Source: a virus. From it: 25,938 nt of DNA. Each line of letters begins with the position of its first letter. The stretch's first letter is position 1. Positions 6,666 through 13,651 of this stretch are shown in pieces. The stretch spans positions 1 through 25,938 of IMG/VR virus record IMGVR_UViG_3300030331_002565; one strand, written 5' to 3'. A model generated the notes under the pieces. The model did no database searches and was not told the origin of the DNA. It saw only the letters and a program-made list of their open reading frames with translations. The position numbers and the translations under genes were made by a program.

Positions 6666-7982
6666 GTGACTATACCTAGTTCTGGACAATCCTTATCTTT
6701 TTCTGCATTAAGAACTGAATTTGTAGGTGGTTCTAGTGCAATAAGTCTTGGTGATCTTTACAGAGGTGGCTCAAACATTAGAGCAAAGCACCCAACTAAT
6801 AATGCCACTAATGATGCGGCGAATGTGCCTGAAAGTGGTGCTTTAGATGTAAGTGATTTTTATGATCAAGGCAAAAGTTTTACCTTTACATATTCATCCT
6901 CTGGTACAGATCAAAACTTGTCTGATTTATTTGGATCTACTGATTATGGAGTGGACTATCCAAAGAACGTTGTAATCCCAGCTTCAATAACTCTGGGAAC
7001 AGCTAGTACTTCTGAATATGCTCTTGAAGCAGATAGTGGAGGTGCTGGAACAATTACTATTACAAACAATGGTAATATAATAGGTGCAGGAGGAGCAGGA
7101 GGCTCTGCTGGAAGTGCTAATGGTGGAACTGGAGGTAATGGTTCTGCTGGAGGAGATGCTTTCAAAGCATCAGTAGCCGTTACCTTAGTTAATAATGGAA
7201 GCATGTTAGCTGGAGGCGGAGGTGGCTCTGGTGGTGGTGGCGGAGGTCAAGGTGGTGCTCTTCAACAACAATCACAACAACAGACTACCGCTCAACAAGG
7301 TCCTAGTTACCAAGCACCAGCGTCTGGTAATAAATGGACAAGATACCAACTTGAACCCGGAGCACCAACCACACCAGCGGCTCGTATAGCTCATCAAGGT
7401 CCTAATCTAACGCCTGGACAGCAAGGATCTAGAGTGCAAATGCCATCGGTCGGTGCTCCTGGTCCAAGTTTTCCAAGTAGTCTGCCTTATAATCAAACTT
7501 CTGTTACTCAAGGGCAATATACATATTATAGAGGTCCACAAAACAGTCAGGGTTATATTTATTATACTGGTATGGAAAACCCACAAGAAGTTGGAATTCA
7601 AATAGCTTATTCAGTTTATAGAAGATATCCTCAACAATCACAGCAACAAAATCAAGTATCAGGACATAGTGGTGGTGCTGGAGGTGCTGGAGGATTAGGA
7701 AGAGGTTTTCAAAATCAACCTGGAGGAGATGCTGGAGCTAGTGGATCTGCGGGATCTACAGGTCAAGCTGGAAACGGTGGTGCTGGAGGTGATGGTGGCA
7801 CTGGTGGTGGTTATGGTCAAGCTGGAGGTGCAGGTCAAGATGGGGCTACTGGAACGTCCTCTACAACATCAGGCTCTGCTGGAGGTAATGATGGTTCAGT
7901 TGGAGCCGCAGGAAATTATATTGAAGGAATATCAAACGTAACTTTTACAAATAACGGTACAGTCGCAGGAGGTACAGAATAA
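6666..7982 (+). CDS. Glycine-rich tail fibre/adhesin, 438 aa
   Basis: The start is GTG 6666 behind GGAGGG. The N-terminus TIPSSGQSLSFSALRTEF with SLGDLYRGG is a fibre-tip-type lead, and residues 70-140 are beta-rich. Two glycine-rich blocks follow (about 140-197 and 333-416; for example GAGGAGGSAG and GGAGGDGGTGGG), each introduced by NNG-type strands (ITNNGNIIG, LVNNGSMLAGG, and TNNGTVAGG at the end). Between them lies a Gln/Pro/Tyr-rich segment (198-332) flanked by QQQSQQQ and QQSQQQNQ. Glycine-rich blocks of this sort form polyglycine II bundles in T-even gp38 adhesins, and the loops between them bind the receptor. I infer a receptor-binding tip, with the central segment the likely variable part. 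The bracketing Gln repeats suggest an insertion. Confidence 0.8.
   Translation: MTIPSSGQSLSFSALRTEFVGGSSAISLGDLYRGGSNIRAKHPTNNATNDAANVPESGALDVSDFYDQGKSFTFTYSSSGTDQNLSDLFGSTDYGVDYPKNVVIPASITLGTASTSEYALEADSGGAGTITITNNGNIIGAGGAGGSAGSANGGTGGNGSAGGDAFKASVAVTLVNNGSMLAGGGGGSGGGGGGQGGALQQQSQQQTTAQQGPSYQAPASGNKWTRYQLEPGAPTTPAARIAHQGPNLTPGQQGSRVQMPSVGAPGPSFPSSLPYNQTSVTQGQYTYYRGPQNSQGYIYYTGMENPQEVGIQIAYSVYRRYPQQSQQQNQVSGHSGGAGGAGGLGRGFQNQPGGDAGASGSAGSTGQAGNGGAGGDGGTGGGYGQAGGAGQDGATGTSSTTSGSAGGNDGSVGAAGNYIEGISNVTFTNNGTVAGGTE
7263..7282 (+). repeat. CAACAATCACA-type repeat, copy 1
   Basis: CAACAACAATCACAACAACA encodes a QQQSQQQ tract. A diverged copy is at 7631-7651. The pair brackets the Gln/Pro/Tyr-rich middle of the adhesin. 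Confidence 0.55.
7631..7651 (+). repeat. CAACAATCACA-type repeat, copy 2
   Basis: TCAACAATCACAGCAACAAA is a diverged direct copy of 7263-7282 and encodes QQSQQQN at the far side of the central insert. Confidence 0.55.
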
Positions 7983-8362
7983 TGGCAACATATGCTTGGA
8001 CTATAGATTGTTTACATACTAAAAATATAACAAAAAGTGGTAAGACTTATACAGACGTAATTATTGAAGTAGAAGCAACATTGACTGGAACTAGTGAAAC
8101 TGTGGGTAGTATTTCATCTGATGCTAGTTTTGATTTAGATATGAACATAGATAATGTTGACAGCAGTTTTACTGCATATGATTCTGTTACAGAAGATAAT
8201 GTAAAAACTTGGATTGAAAATAGATTAGGCTCAACAACCCTAGCAGAGATTAAAAAAGGGATTGAAGGTGATCTTGAGTTTAAAGAAAAAGTAAATGGTG
8301 GAACTAAAAAAGGCACGACCAACAGTGATGGTGTGTTTACTGCTTCTTTTCCTTGGTCATAG
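7982..8362 (+). CDS. Small tail-region protein of the ATYxWTI type, 126 aa
   Basis: The protein begins ATYAWTIDCLHTK, and the middle has EVEATLTGTSE, DMNIDNVDSSFTAYDSV, TEDNVKTWIENRLG and a C-terminal FPWS. This layout (ATYxWxI start, a beta-sandwich-like middle with FTxYxxVTExxVxxWI, and a PW end) matches a family I recall in many phages (DUF7936-like), located beside tail fibre genes and without an established function. It may be a fibre chaperone or a small baseplate protein. AGGAGG at 7968-7973 precedes the ATG, and TAATG links it to the adhesin. It ends the fibre block, just before a terminator-like hairpin. Confidence 0.75.
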   Translation: MATYAWTIDCLHTKNITKSGKTYTDVIIEVEATLTGTSETVGSISSDASFDLDMNIDNVDSSFTAYDSVTEDNVKTWIENRLGSTTLAEIKKGIEGDLEFKEKVNGGTKKGTTNSDGVFTASFPWS

Positions 8363-8398
8363 AATTCATTTAGATTAAATATGAATTTACATTTTTTT
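8363..8398 (+). terminator. Weak intrinsic terminator after the fibre operon
   Basis: AATTCAT (8363-8369) pairs with ATGAATT (8381-8387), with an inner TTA/TAA pair around GAT. A run of seven T follows at 8392-8398. The stem is AT-rich, so termination would be partial at best. It lies at the only gap of this size after the fibre genes. Confidence 0.4.
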
Positions 8399-8414
8399 GT
8401 TAAAGTCTTATATT
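8386..8414 (+). promoter_or_regulatory. Sigma70-like promoter for the oxygenase cassette
   Basis: The -35 box is TTTACA (8386-8391, 5 of 6 to TTGACA), the spacer is 17 bases, and the -10 box is TATATT (8409-8414, 5 of 6 to TATAAT). The expected start of transcription is at about 8420-8421, that is at the ATG itself, so the mRNA may be leaderless. It overlaps the terminator hairpin. Confidence 0.5.
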
Positions 8415-8420
8415 TAATTA

Positions 8421-8963
8421 ATGCCTATAAATACTGCAATTAAATTTTTAGAAAAAGAACATGCTAAATGTTTATCTTTACATATGGCACATGTAGAACC
8501 TAGCTTAAACCCTACTAAAGAAGAAATGTTTTCAGGAACAAAAAGTGTATATGCTGATCCAGTTTTTGAATGTTTGTTAAATTTTATCAAACCAGAAGTA
8601 GAAAAGGCTTGTAAAAAAGAATTAGTCCCGACTTATTCTTTTTGGAGAACTTATTTTAAGACACAAGATTGTCCTCCACATAAAGATAGACCTTCGTGTC
8701 AAATAAGTGTAACACTTTGTATTGATGCATCTGATAAAAAAGATATGTGGGATATTAATGTAGAAGATCAAGTTTTTAAATTGAATGTAGGTGAGGGTGT
8801 TATATATAGAGGTTGTGAACAAGAACATTGGAGACATGAACTTCAATATGATTGGCACAGACAAGTTTTCCTGCATTATATAGAAAAAGATGGTGAATTT
8901 TATCCACAATATAAATATGATGAAAGACCAGACTTATATTACAATACTGAAGTATCAATATGA
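8421..8963 (+). CDS. 2OG-Fe(II) oxygenase-like protein, 180 aa
   Basis: The double-stranded beta-helix signature is visible: CPPHKDRPSCQISVTLCID gives His87-x-Asp89, the later GVIYRGCEQEHWRHE gives distal His136, and Arg147 in WHRQVFLHYI is the likely 2-oxoglutarate partner. The order HxD ... H ... R with this spacing is that of Fe(II)/2OG dioxygenases; phage homologues often have the GCE-x-EHWR signature. The substrate is unknown. It is the first gene of a five-gene cassette that is more AT-rich than the surrounding structural genes, and it has no Shine-Dalgarno sequence but a good promoter just upstream. An ATGA overlap couples it to the next oxygenase. Confidence 0.8.
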   Translation: MPINTAIKFLEKEHAKCLSLHMAHVEPSLNPTKEEMFSGTKSVYADPVFECLLNFIKPEVEKACKKELVPTYSFWRTYFKTQDCPPHKDRPSCQISVTLCIDASDKKDMWDINVEDQVFKLNVGEGVIYRGCEQEHWRHELQYDWHRQVFLHYIEKDGEFYPQYKYDERPDLYYNTEVSI

Positions 8964-9523
8964 AAAGAAATATTATTGTAGCAAAAAAAGCATTTTCTCC
9001 AGAATTTTGTGAAGAAATAATAAAGCTTCAAAAAAATACAATGGTGAAAGGTGGTGTTGGTACTGGGGGTGATGTAAACAAAAAAGTAAGAAATAGTGAG
9101 ATTTGTTTTTTCAATGGAAGTGTAAAATATTTTCAACTATATAAACCAATACTTGAACTGGTCAGTAGAGTTAATAATCAGTTTTATGAATTTGATTTAT
9201 TCGAACCAGAAACATTTCAACTAACCAAATATGATGAAAAAAATAAAGGTTTTTATAAGCCTCACGAAGATGGTTTTTATGAGAACCCACCTAATCAACT
9301 AGTGAGAAAACTATCTATGTCAGCACAACTTACATCGCCCGAGTATTATGAAGGTGGTCAGTTAGAGTTTCCAGATGATAAACATAATTTTGTGGAGGAA
9401 GATGCAAGAGAGCAAGGCACAGTTGTGTTTTTTCCATCTTATTTAAAACACGGAGTACAACCAGTTACAAAAGGTATACGATACAGTTTAGTTAGTTGGT
9501 TTGTTGGTCCATCATTTAGGTAA
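8960..9523 (+). CDS. PKHD-type 2OG-Fe(II) hydroxylase, 187 aa
   Basis: This is a clear prolyl-hydroxylase-like dioxygenase. YKPHEDGFYEN gives His102 and Asp104, KLSMSAQLTSPEYYEGGQLEF is the conserved strand, and GTVVFFPSYLKHGVQPVTKG with IRYSLVSWF gives distal His164 and Arg174 for 2-oxoglutarate. The closest pattern I know is the PiuC/PKHD group common in bacteria and cyanophages. It would hydroxylate a protein or small molecule using Fe(II), O2 and 2OG. All triad residues are present, so it is likely active. It is coupled by ATGA to the 8421 gene and followed after 6 bases by a third oxygenase-like gene. Confidence 0.88.
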   Translation: MKRNIIVAKKAFSPEFCEEIIKLQKNTMVKGGVGTGGDVNKKVRNSEICFFNGSVKYFQLYKPILELVSRVNNQFYEFDLFEPETFQLTKYDEKNKGFYKPHEDGFYENPPNQLVRKLSMSAQLTSPEYYEGGQLEFPDDKHNFVEEDAREQGTVVFFPSYLKHGVQPVTKGIRYSLVSWFVGPSFR

Positions 9524-9529
9524 AAGAAT

Positions 9530-10162
9530 ATGAATAAAAAAGAATTTTTGGAAGCATGTAAAAAACAAAAATATTTTGGAGAGTGTTACTATGCTGTATA
9601 TGATAATTTCTTACCTTATCAAGAATTTGGAGCACTACAAGATTATGTGTTTGGTCCATTAGGTTGGCATGTCAGTAGCAAAATTAATGTTAATGATACC
9701 TCTAATAAAGACTTTTATTTTGCAACTACAATATTTCATAATCAAGAATATGCTAGGCGTCAATGGAATCCTAATGAGAATGTTGATCCGTTTTTAAAAA
9801 TAACTTCTAAATTATACATAGATGCATTAATGAGAATTAAAGCAAATTTATATATTGGTTCTACAGAAAATAAAATTCATGCACCTCATATAGATTACGA
9901 TTTGCATCATACAGGTGCTTTATTTTTTGTAACTGATTGCGATGCTCCTACTTATTTAGCAGATGGTACAGAAATAGAATCAAAAGCTAACAGAGTGCTC
10001 ATATTTAATCCTGCAATACCACATTCAAGTTCCGCACCAACAAACGTGCCATACAGAGTTACAATAAATATTAATTATTTTGGACTAGGTGTTAATAGAG
10101 ATTATATTGCAGATCACCACAATAGTATTCCGACGTTAAAGTCTGATAATTACCCTTTTTGA
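9530..10162 (+). CDS. 2OG-Fe(II) oxygenase-like protein, 210 aa
   Basis: The C-terminal half has IHAPHIDYDLHHTGALFFV (His120, Asp122), TYLADGTEIESKANRVLIF, NPAIPHSSSAP (His165) and NVPYRVTININY (Arg176), which is the HxD ... H ... R set of a double-stranded beta-helix dioxygenase. The N-terminal half (YAVYDNFLPYQEFGALQDY) resembles the lead of prolyl-4-hydroxylase-like proteins, in which a 'naive' short protein places the triad late. The substrate is unknown. It starts 6 bases after the preceding stop (AAAGAAT upstream, weak site) and overlaps the QueC-like gene. Confidence 0.82.
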   Translation: MNKKEFLEACKKQKYFGECYYAVYDNFLPYQEFGALQDYVFGPLGWHVSSKINVNDTSNKDFYFATTIFHNQEYARRQWNPNENVDPFLKITSKLYIDALMRIKANLYIGSTENKIHAPHIDYDLHHTGALFFVTDCDAPTYLADGTEIESKANRVLIFNPAIPHSSSAPTNVPYRVTININYFGLGVNRDYIADHHNSIPTLKSDNYPF

Positions 10163-10821
10163 TGAGTACGTCAGATTTAATTTTATTTTCAGGTGGTCCA
10201 GACAGTACGGTTTTGTTGAAACATTTTTTACAACAAAAAATAAAAGTAAGAGTTTTGTATATTCAAATGGGTTGGGCGATAAGAACACAACCTAGAATTA
10301 AATTACAAAACATGGCAGTAAATAACGTGATGCAATATTTAAGAGAAAAATACGGAGACTTTGAATATTCACAAGCATCTATTCTTACTACTTTGAATGA
10401 GCAAAATGAAGATAAATATTTTGCAACAGATCATCAATGGTGTGCTTTTTTTGGTTCAATGTTTTGCCACAATTACAATATAAAAAGAATGTGGGCTGGA
10501 AATTACACTTACACAGACGCTGTTGTACAAAAAAGAGATGGTAAATCAGAAAACTATTTGAATGATAATGACTTAAATATGTGGATAGAATCAGCTACTA
10601 AGTTTTTTGCCAGACCTAAATATTGTACTCCTAAATCTGAATACAAAGGTAAAGGTTTAGATAGTTTTAAAAGTAAAAAAGAGGCATGGGACTCACTGGA
10701 AATAGAATTAAAAAACATGGTAAGAAGTTGTGTTTCTCATAAATGGTTTTGTGGTGATTGTCCAAAATGTTGGACAGCAAAAGAATATAACTTAAGAGAT
10801 AATAAAGGTAATCCACTATGA
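10162..10821 (+). CDS. QueC-like PP-loop ATPase with zinc motif, 219 aa
   Basis: SGGPDS (residues 10-15) is the PP-loop that binds ATP in N-type ATP pyrophosphatases. The C-terminus has RSCVSHKWFCGDCPKCW, with Cys190, Cys197, Cys200 and Cys203, close to the C-x8-C-x2-C-x2-C zinc site of QueC (7-cyano-7-deazaguanine synthase), preceded by a YCTP segment like the CT-P-x of QueC. True QueC makes preQ0 from carboxydeazaguanine, ATP and ammonia. Some phages use preQ0 to modify their DNA. No QueD, QueE, FolE or DpdA is in the window, so the product is uncertain. ATG 10162 is preferred to the TTG at 10159; TGA of the previous gene overlaps it. Confidence 0.8.
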   Translation: MSTSDLILFSGGPDSTVLLKHFLQQKIKVRVLYIQMGWAIRTQPRIKLQNMAVNNVMQYLREKYGDFEYSQASILTTLNEQNEDKYFATDHQWCAFFGSMFCHNYNIKRMWAGNYTYTDAVVQKRDGKSENYLNDNDLNMWIESATKFFARPKYCTPKSEYKGKGLDSFKSKKEAWDSLEIELKNMVRSCVSHKWFCGDCPKCWTAKEYNLRDNKGNPL

Positions 10822-11393
10822 ATCCAGTTTATACTATAATGACACCTACTAAAATTCCTATTGGTAGAATTAACAAAAGTATTAATGAACAATTTATTAA
10901 AGAATGTAAGCAGTATCCTAATGAAAACACACTAAAAACAACTGCATCAGGTTTAATAAATCCAAAATTTATATCTACTTTGAATTTACATATGGTGAAA
11001 AGTATACAAGATAAATACATAAAACCTTACTTATGTGATCTATTAATAGATTTATTTGTAGATAGCACAAATTATGCTTTTTCAAAGAGAGACATTATTA
11101 AAAGTTATGATAAAAATATAAATATAAGAGAGTTGTGGTTAGTTGAGTATGATAATCAATCATATTTTAAATCACACACTCATGTTTCCTTACCTAATCA
11201 TTACAGTTTTAGTTGGTATTTAAAATGTGAAAGTGATAGAAAAGTAATATTTATATCAGATAAACAAGAGTACGAAATAATAGTTTCAGAAGGAGATATA
11301 TTAGTATTTCCAGGATGGTTGCCACATAGAGTAGAGAGCAGTAATAGTGTTTGTTGTTCTGGTAATTTTGATGTAAGCGTAAATATGGGTTAG
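10818..11393 (+). CDS. Divergent 2OG-Fe(II) oxygenase-type beta-helix protein, 191 aa
   Basis: The C-terminal half shows a cupin-like oxygenase pattern: ELWLVEYDNQSYFKSHTHVS with His120-x-His122, FSWYLKCESDRKVIFI, then VSEGDILVFPGWLPHRVES with distal His170, and a terminal FDVSV strand. The pattern is like the 2OG-FeII_Oxy_5 family (PF13759), where HxH or HxD and a PSWLxHxV motif occur. The usual late arginine is not evident, so activity is uncertain. The N-terminal half is helical. ATGA couples it to the QueC-like gene, and it closes the cassette. Confidence 0.65.
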   Translation: MNPVYTIMTPTKIPIGRINKSINEQFIKECKQYPNENTLKTTASGLINPKFISTLNLHMVKSIQDKYIKPYLCDLLIDLFVDSTNYAFSKRDIIKSYDKNINIRELWLVEYDNQSYFKSHTHVSLPNHYSFSWYLKCESDRKVIFISDKQEYEIIVSEGDILVFPGWLPHRVESSNSVCCSGNFDVSVNMG

Positions 11394-11404
11394 TTATCCA
11401 AATA

Positions 11405-11433
11405 TTGTAATTTATCAAAAATAGTAGTATGGT
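11405..11433 (+). promoter_or_regulatory. Weak promoter-like boxes before the nozzle gene
   Basis: TTGTAA (11405-11410) and TATGGT (11428-11433) each match consensus at 4 of 6 positions, with a 17-base spacer. Transcription would begin at about 11440, the ATG, which lacks a Shine-Dalgarno sequence. The support is modest. Confidence 0.25.
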
Positions 11434-11439
11434 TTTATT

Positions 11440-13305
11440 ATGCCATTACAGTCTTTAAAATTTAAGCCTGGAATTAATAGAGAGATTACATCTTACTCTA
11501 ATGAAGGTGGCTTTTTTGATTGTGAAAAAATTAGGTTTTATACAGCGTTTCCAGAAAAAATAGGTGGTTGGGTCAAACAGTCAGACAATACTTATCTAGG
11601 TACAGCTAGAGCATTGCATAATTATATTGCTTTAGATGGTTCTGATTTCATGGGAGTTGGAACACATTTAAAGTATTATATAGAAGAAGGTGGTGCATTT
11701 AATGATATAACACCAATCCGTAAAACTTCAACAAATAGCATAACTTTTTCTGCTACAAATGGTTCTAGTACGATTACTGTAACAGATGCATCACATGGTG
11801 CAGTGGTAAATGATTTTGTAACAATATCTGGTGCTGTTAGTTTAGGTGGTCTTGTTACAGCAAGTGTGCTCAATGCAGAGCATCAAATAACAAAAATAGT
11901 AAATGGTAACTCCTATGAGATTGTCGTTAGTGTTACTGCAAACGCCTCTGATAGTGGTAATGGTGGTTCTGGTGTTGATGGTTTATATCAAATTAATGTA
12001 GGTCTTGATACCTCTGTTGGTGGTAATGGTTGGGGTGCTGGAGCTTGGGGTGGTATAAATGCTGATTTATCAGAGTTTGGTTGGGGTGAAGCCGCGTCAT
12101 CAGGGACTACGGCTACTGTAAGATTATGGACACATGATAATTTTGGTGAAGATTTACTTCTAAATCCAAGAGATAGTGGTATTTTTTATTGGGATAGGAG
12201 TAATGGTTTAAGCACTAGAGCTGTTAATTTAACAAGTTTATCTGGTGCAAGTGATGTTCCTACAATAGCAAAACAAGTTTTAGTATCTGATATAGATAGA
12301 CATATAGTTGTGTTTGGAGCTAATACTATTGGAACTTCTACACAAGACCCACTGTTAATAAGGTTTGGGTCGCAGGAGTCATTAACTAATTTTACACCAG
12401 ATACTACTAATACTGCAGGAGATTTAAGGTTAAGTAGTGGTTCTACTTTTGTACAAGCTGTAGAAACTAAGCAACAAATATTAGTGTTTACTGATAAAAG
12501 TTTATTTTCAATGCGATTTATTGGTCCACCTTTTACTTTTGGTTTACAAGAACTTTCTAAAAACATAACCATAATCAGCCCTAACTCAGCCGTAGCTGTT
12601 GATGATATTGTGTTTTGGATGGGTAAAGAAAACTTTTATGTATATACTGGTCGTACTCAACAAATAGCTTGCACTGTAAGAGATAAAGTATTTTTAGATT
12701 TTAACTTTTCACAAGCTGATAAAGTTGTTTCTGGAGTAAATTCACAATGGTCAGAAATATGGTGGTTTTATCCTTCAGCAAGTAGTGAAGAAAATAATAA
12801 ATATGTTATATATAATTATGCAAATCAAACATGGTACTATGGCACACTTGCTAGAACAGCTTGGCATGATAGAGGTATAAGAAGGTTTCCAATAGGTGCT
12901 GGATCACCTCATTTATTTGAGCATGAAAATGGCAATGATGATGATGGCAGTGCTATGACGGCATCAATAGAATCAAGTCAAATAGATATAGGTGATGGCT
13001 ATCAATTTAGTTTTATAAAACAGCTTATACCAGATATCACATTTGAAGGTTCTACCTCAACAACTGGTAATCCTTCAGCTGACTTTACATTACAAGCTCG
13101 CACTGGTCCTGGAAGTACCTATGCAAACACTTCTGGTGGCTCTAGTACAAGAACTGCAACAGCTCCAGTAGAACAGTTTACTGATTTGATTAATGTTAGA
13201 CTTAGAGGAAGATCATTTAACATGAAACTTGAATCAACGGAACAAGGTGTGGCATGGAAACTTGGTACACCAAGAGTAGATATAAGACCTGATGGTAGGC
13301 GATAA
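11440..13305 (+). CDS. Tail nozzle/hub (stabilization-type) protein, 621 aa
   Basis: The N-terminus PLQSLKFKPGINREITSYS, then NEGGFFDCEKIRFYTAFPEK and IGGW, is a well-known signature of podovirus tail hub or 'stabilization'/nozzle proteins in marine phages (equivalent in place to T7 gp12 and P22 gp10). Residues 195-205 carry a Gly-Trp motif (GNGWGAGAWGG) shared with the 4378 fibre protein. The middle has beta-propeller-like strands (IVVFGANTIGT, ILVFTDKSLFSMRFIGPP, EIWWFYPSAS). It probably forms the tube at the tail end and contacts the fibres. There is no Shine-Dalgarno sequence before ATG 11440; it is separated from the cassette by 46 bases and followed by a TAATG overlap. Confidence 0.85.
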   Translation: MPLQSLKFKPGINREITSYSNEGGFFDCEKIRFYTAFPEKIGGWVKQSDNTYLGTARALHNYIALDGSDFMGVGTHLKYYIEEGGAFNDITPIRKTSTNSITFSATNGSSTITVTDASHGAVVNDFVTISGAVSLGGLVTASVLNAEHQITKIVNGNSYEIVVSVTANASDSGNGGSGVDGLYQINVGLDTSVGGNGWGAGAWGGINADLSEFGWGEAASSGTTATVRLWTHDNFGEDLLLNPRDSGIFYWDRSNGLSTRAVNLTSLSGASDVPTIAKQVLVSDIDRHIVVFGANTIGTSTQDPLLIRFGSQESLTNFTPDTTNTAGDLRLSSGSTFVQAVETKQQILVFTDKSLFSMRFIGPPFTFGLQELSKNITIISPNSAVAVDDIVFWMGKENFYVYTGRTQQIACTVRDKVFLDFNFSQADKVVSGVNSQWSEIWWFYPSASSEENNKYVIYNYANQTWYYGTLARTAWHDRGIRRFPIGAGSPHLFEHENGNDDDGSAMTASIESSQIDIGDGYQFSFIKQLIPDITFEGSTSTTGNPSADFTLQARTGPGSTYANTSGGSSTRTATAPVEQFTDLINVRLRGRSFNMKLESTEQGVAWKLGTPRVDIRPDGRR

Positions 13306-13604
13306 TGTCTAGTCGTGACATTGCACCACCAAGATTACCACAACCAAACGGTGAATTAACTGTTGATTATATGTACGATTTGGTTACCACCCTTGATTTT
13401 TTTATTCAACAACAAGCAAATCCTGGAGAAGGTAGAAATACAAAAGTCGTTTTTACTGAACTGCCTACTAGCGATGTAGGTTTAGAGGAAGGAACCTTGT
13501 ATAGAATAGGAAATGATGTTAAGGTATCTTTATTGAATATTGCAGGAGTTAATGGGAATAGTTCAACTATGTCGTTAGGTTCTGTAACAGTTTCAGTTTC
13601 ATAA
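13305..13604 (+). CDS. Small tail-region protein with C-terminal SLGSVTVSVS tag, 99 aa
   Basis: The protein begins SSRDIAPPRLPQPNGELTVDY, then MYDLVTTLDFFIQQQANPGE, followed by a short beta segment (KVVFTELPTSDVGLEEGTLY). It ends STMSLGSVTVSVS, nearly the same as the last residues of the 105-residue protein at 1934. The N-terminal part is Pro-rich and then helical, typical of a small tail-associated protein; the family is unknown. It shares a TAATG overlap with the nozzle gene, so it may act with it. A 47-base gap follows before the internal virion genes. Confidence 0.7.
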   Translation: MSSRDIAPPRLPQPNGELTVDYMYDLVTTLDFFIQQQANPGEGRNTKVVFTELPTSDVGLEEGTLYRIGNDVKVSLLNIAGVNGNSSTMSLGSVTVSVS

Positions 13605-13651
13605 CTGACTGCACACTTGTATAAAAGTTTTTTATCTGTTAAGATGGTGAT

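Noticed and set aside
7081-7980. CRISPR-like or tandem DNA repeat array
   Set aside because: The repeats are glycine codons of a polyglycine protein, irregular in spacing and without spacers.
6666-7982. Diversity-generating retroelement target
   Set aside because: There is no reverse transcriptase gene or template repeat in the window.
13597-13625. Promoter before the 13652 gene (TTTCAT ... TATAAA)
   Set aside because: The -35 box matches only 3 of 6 and lies in the end of the previous gene; too weak to list.
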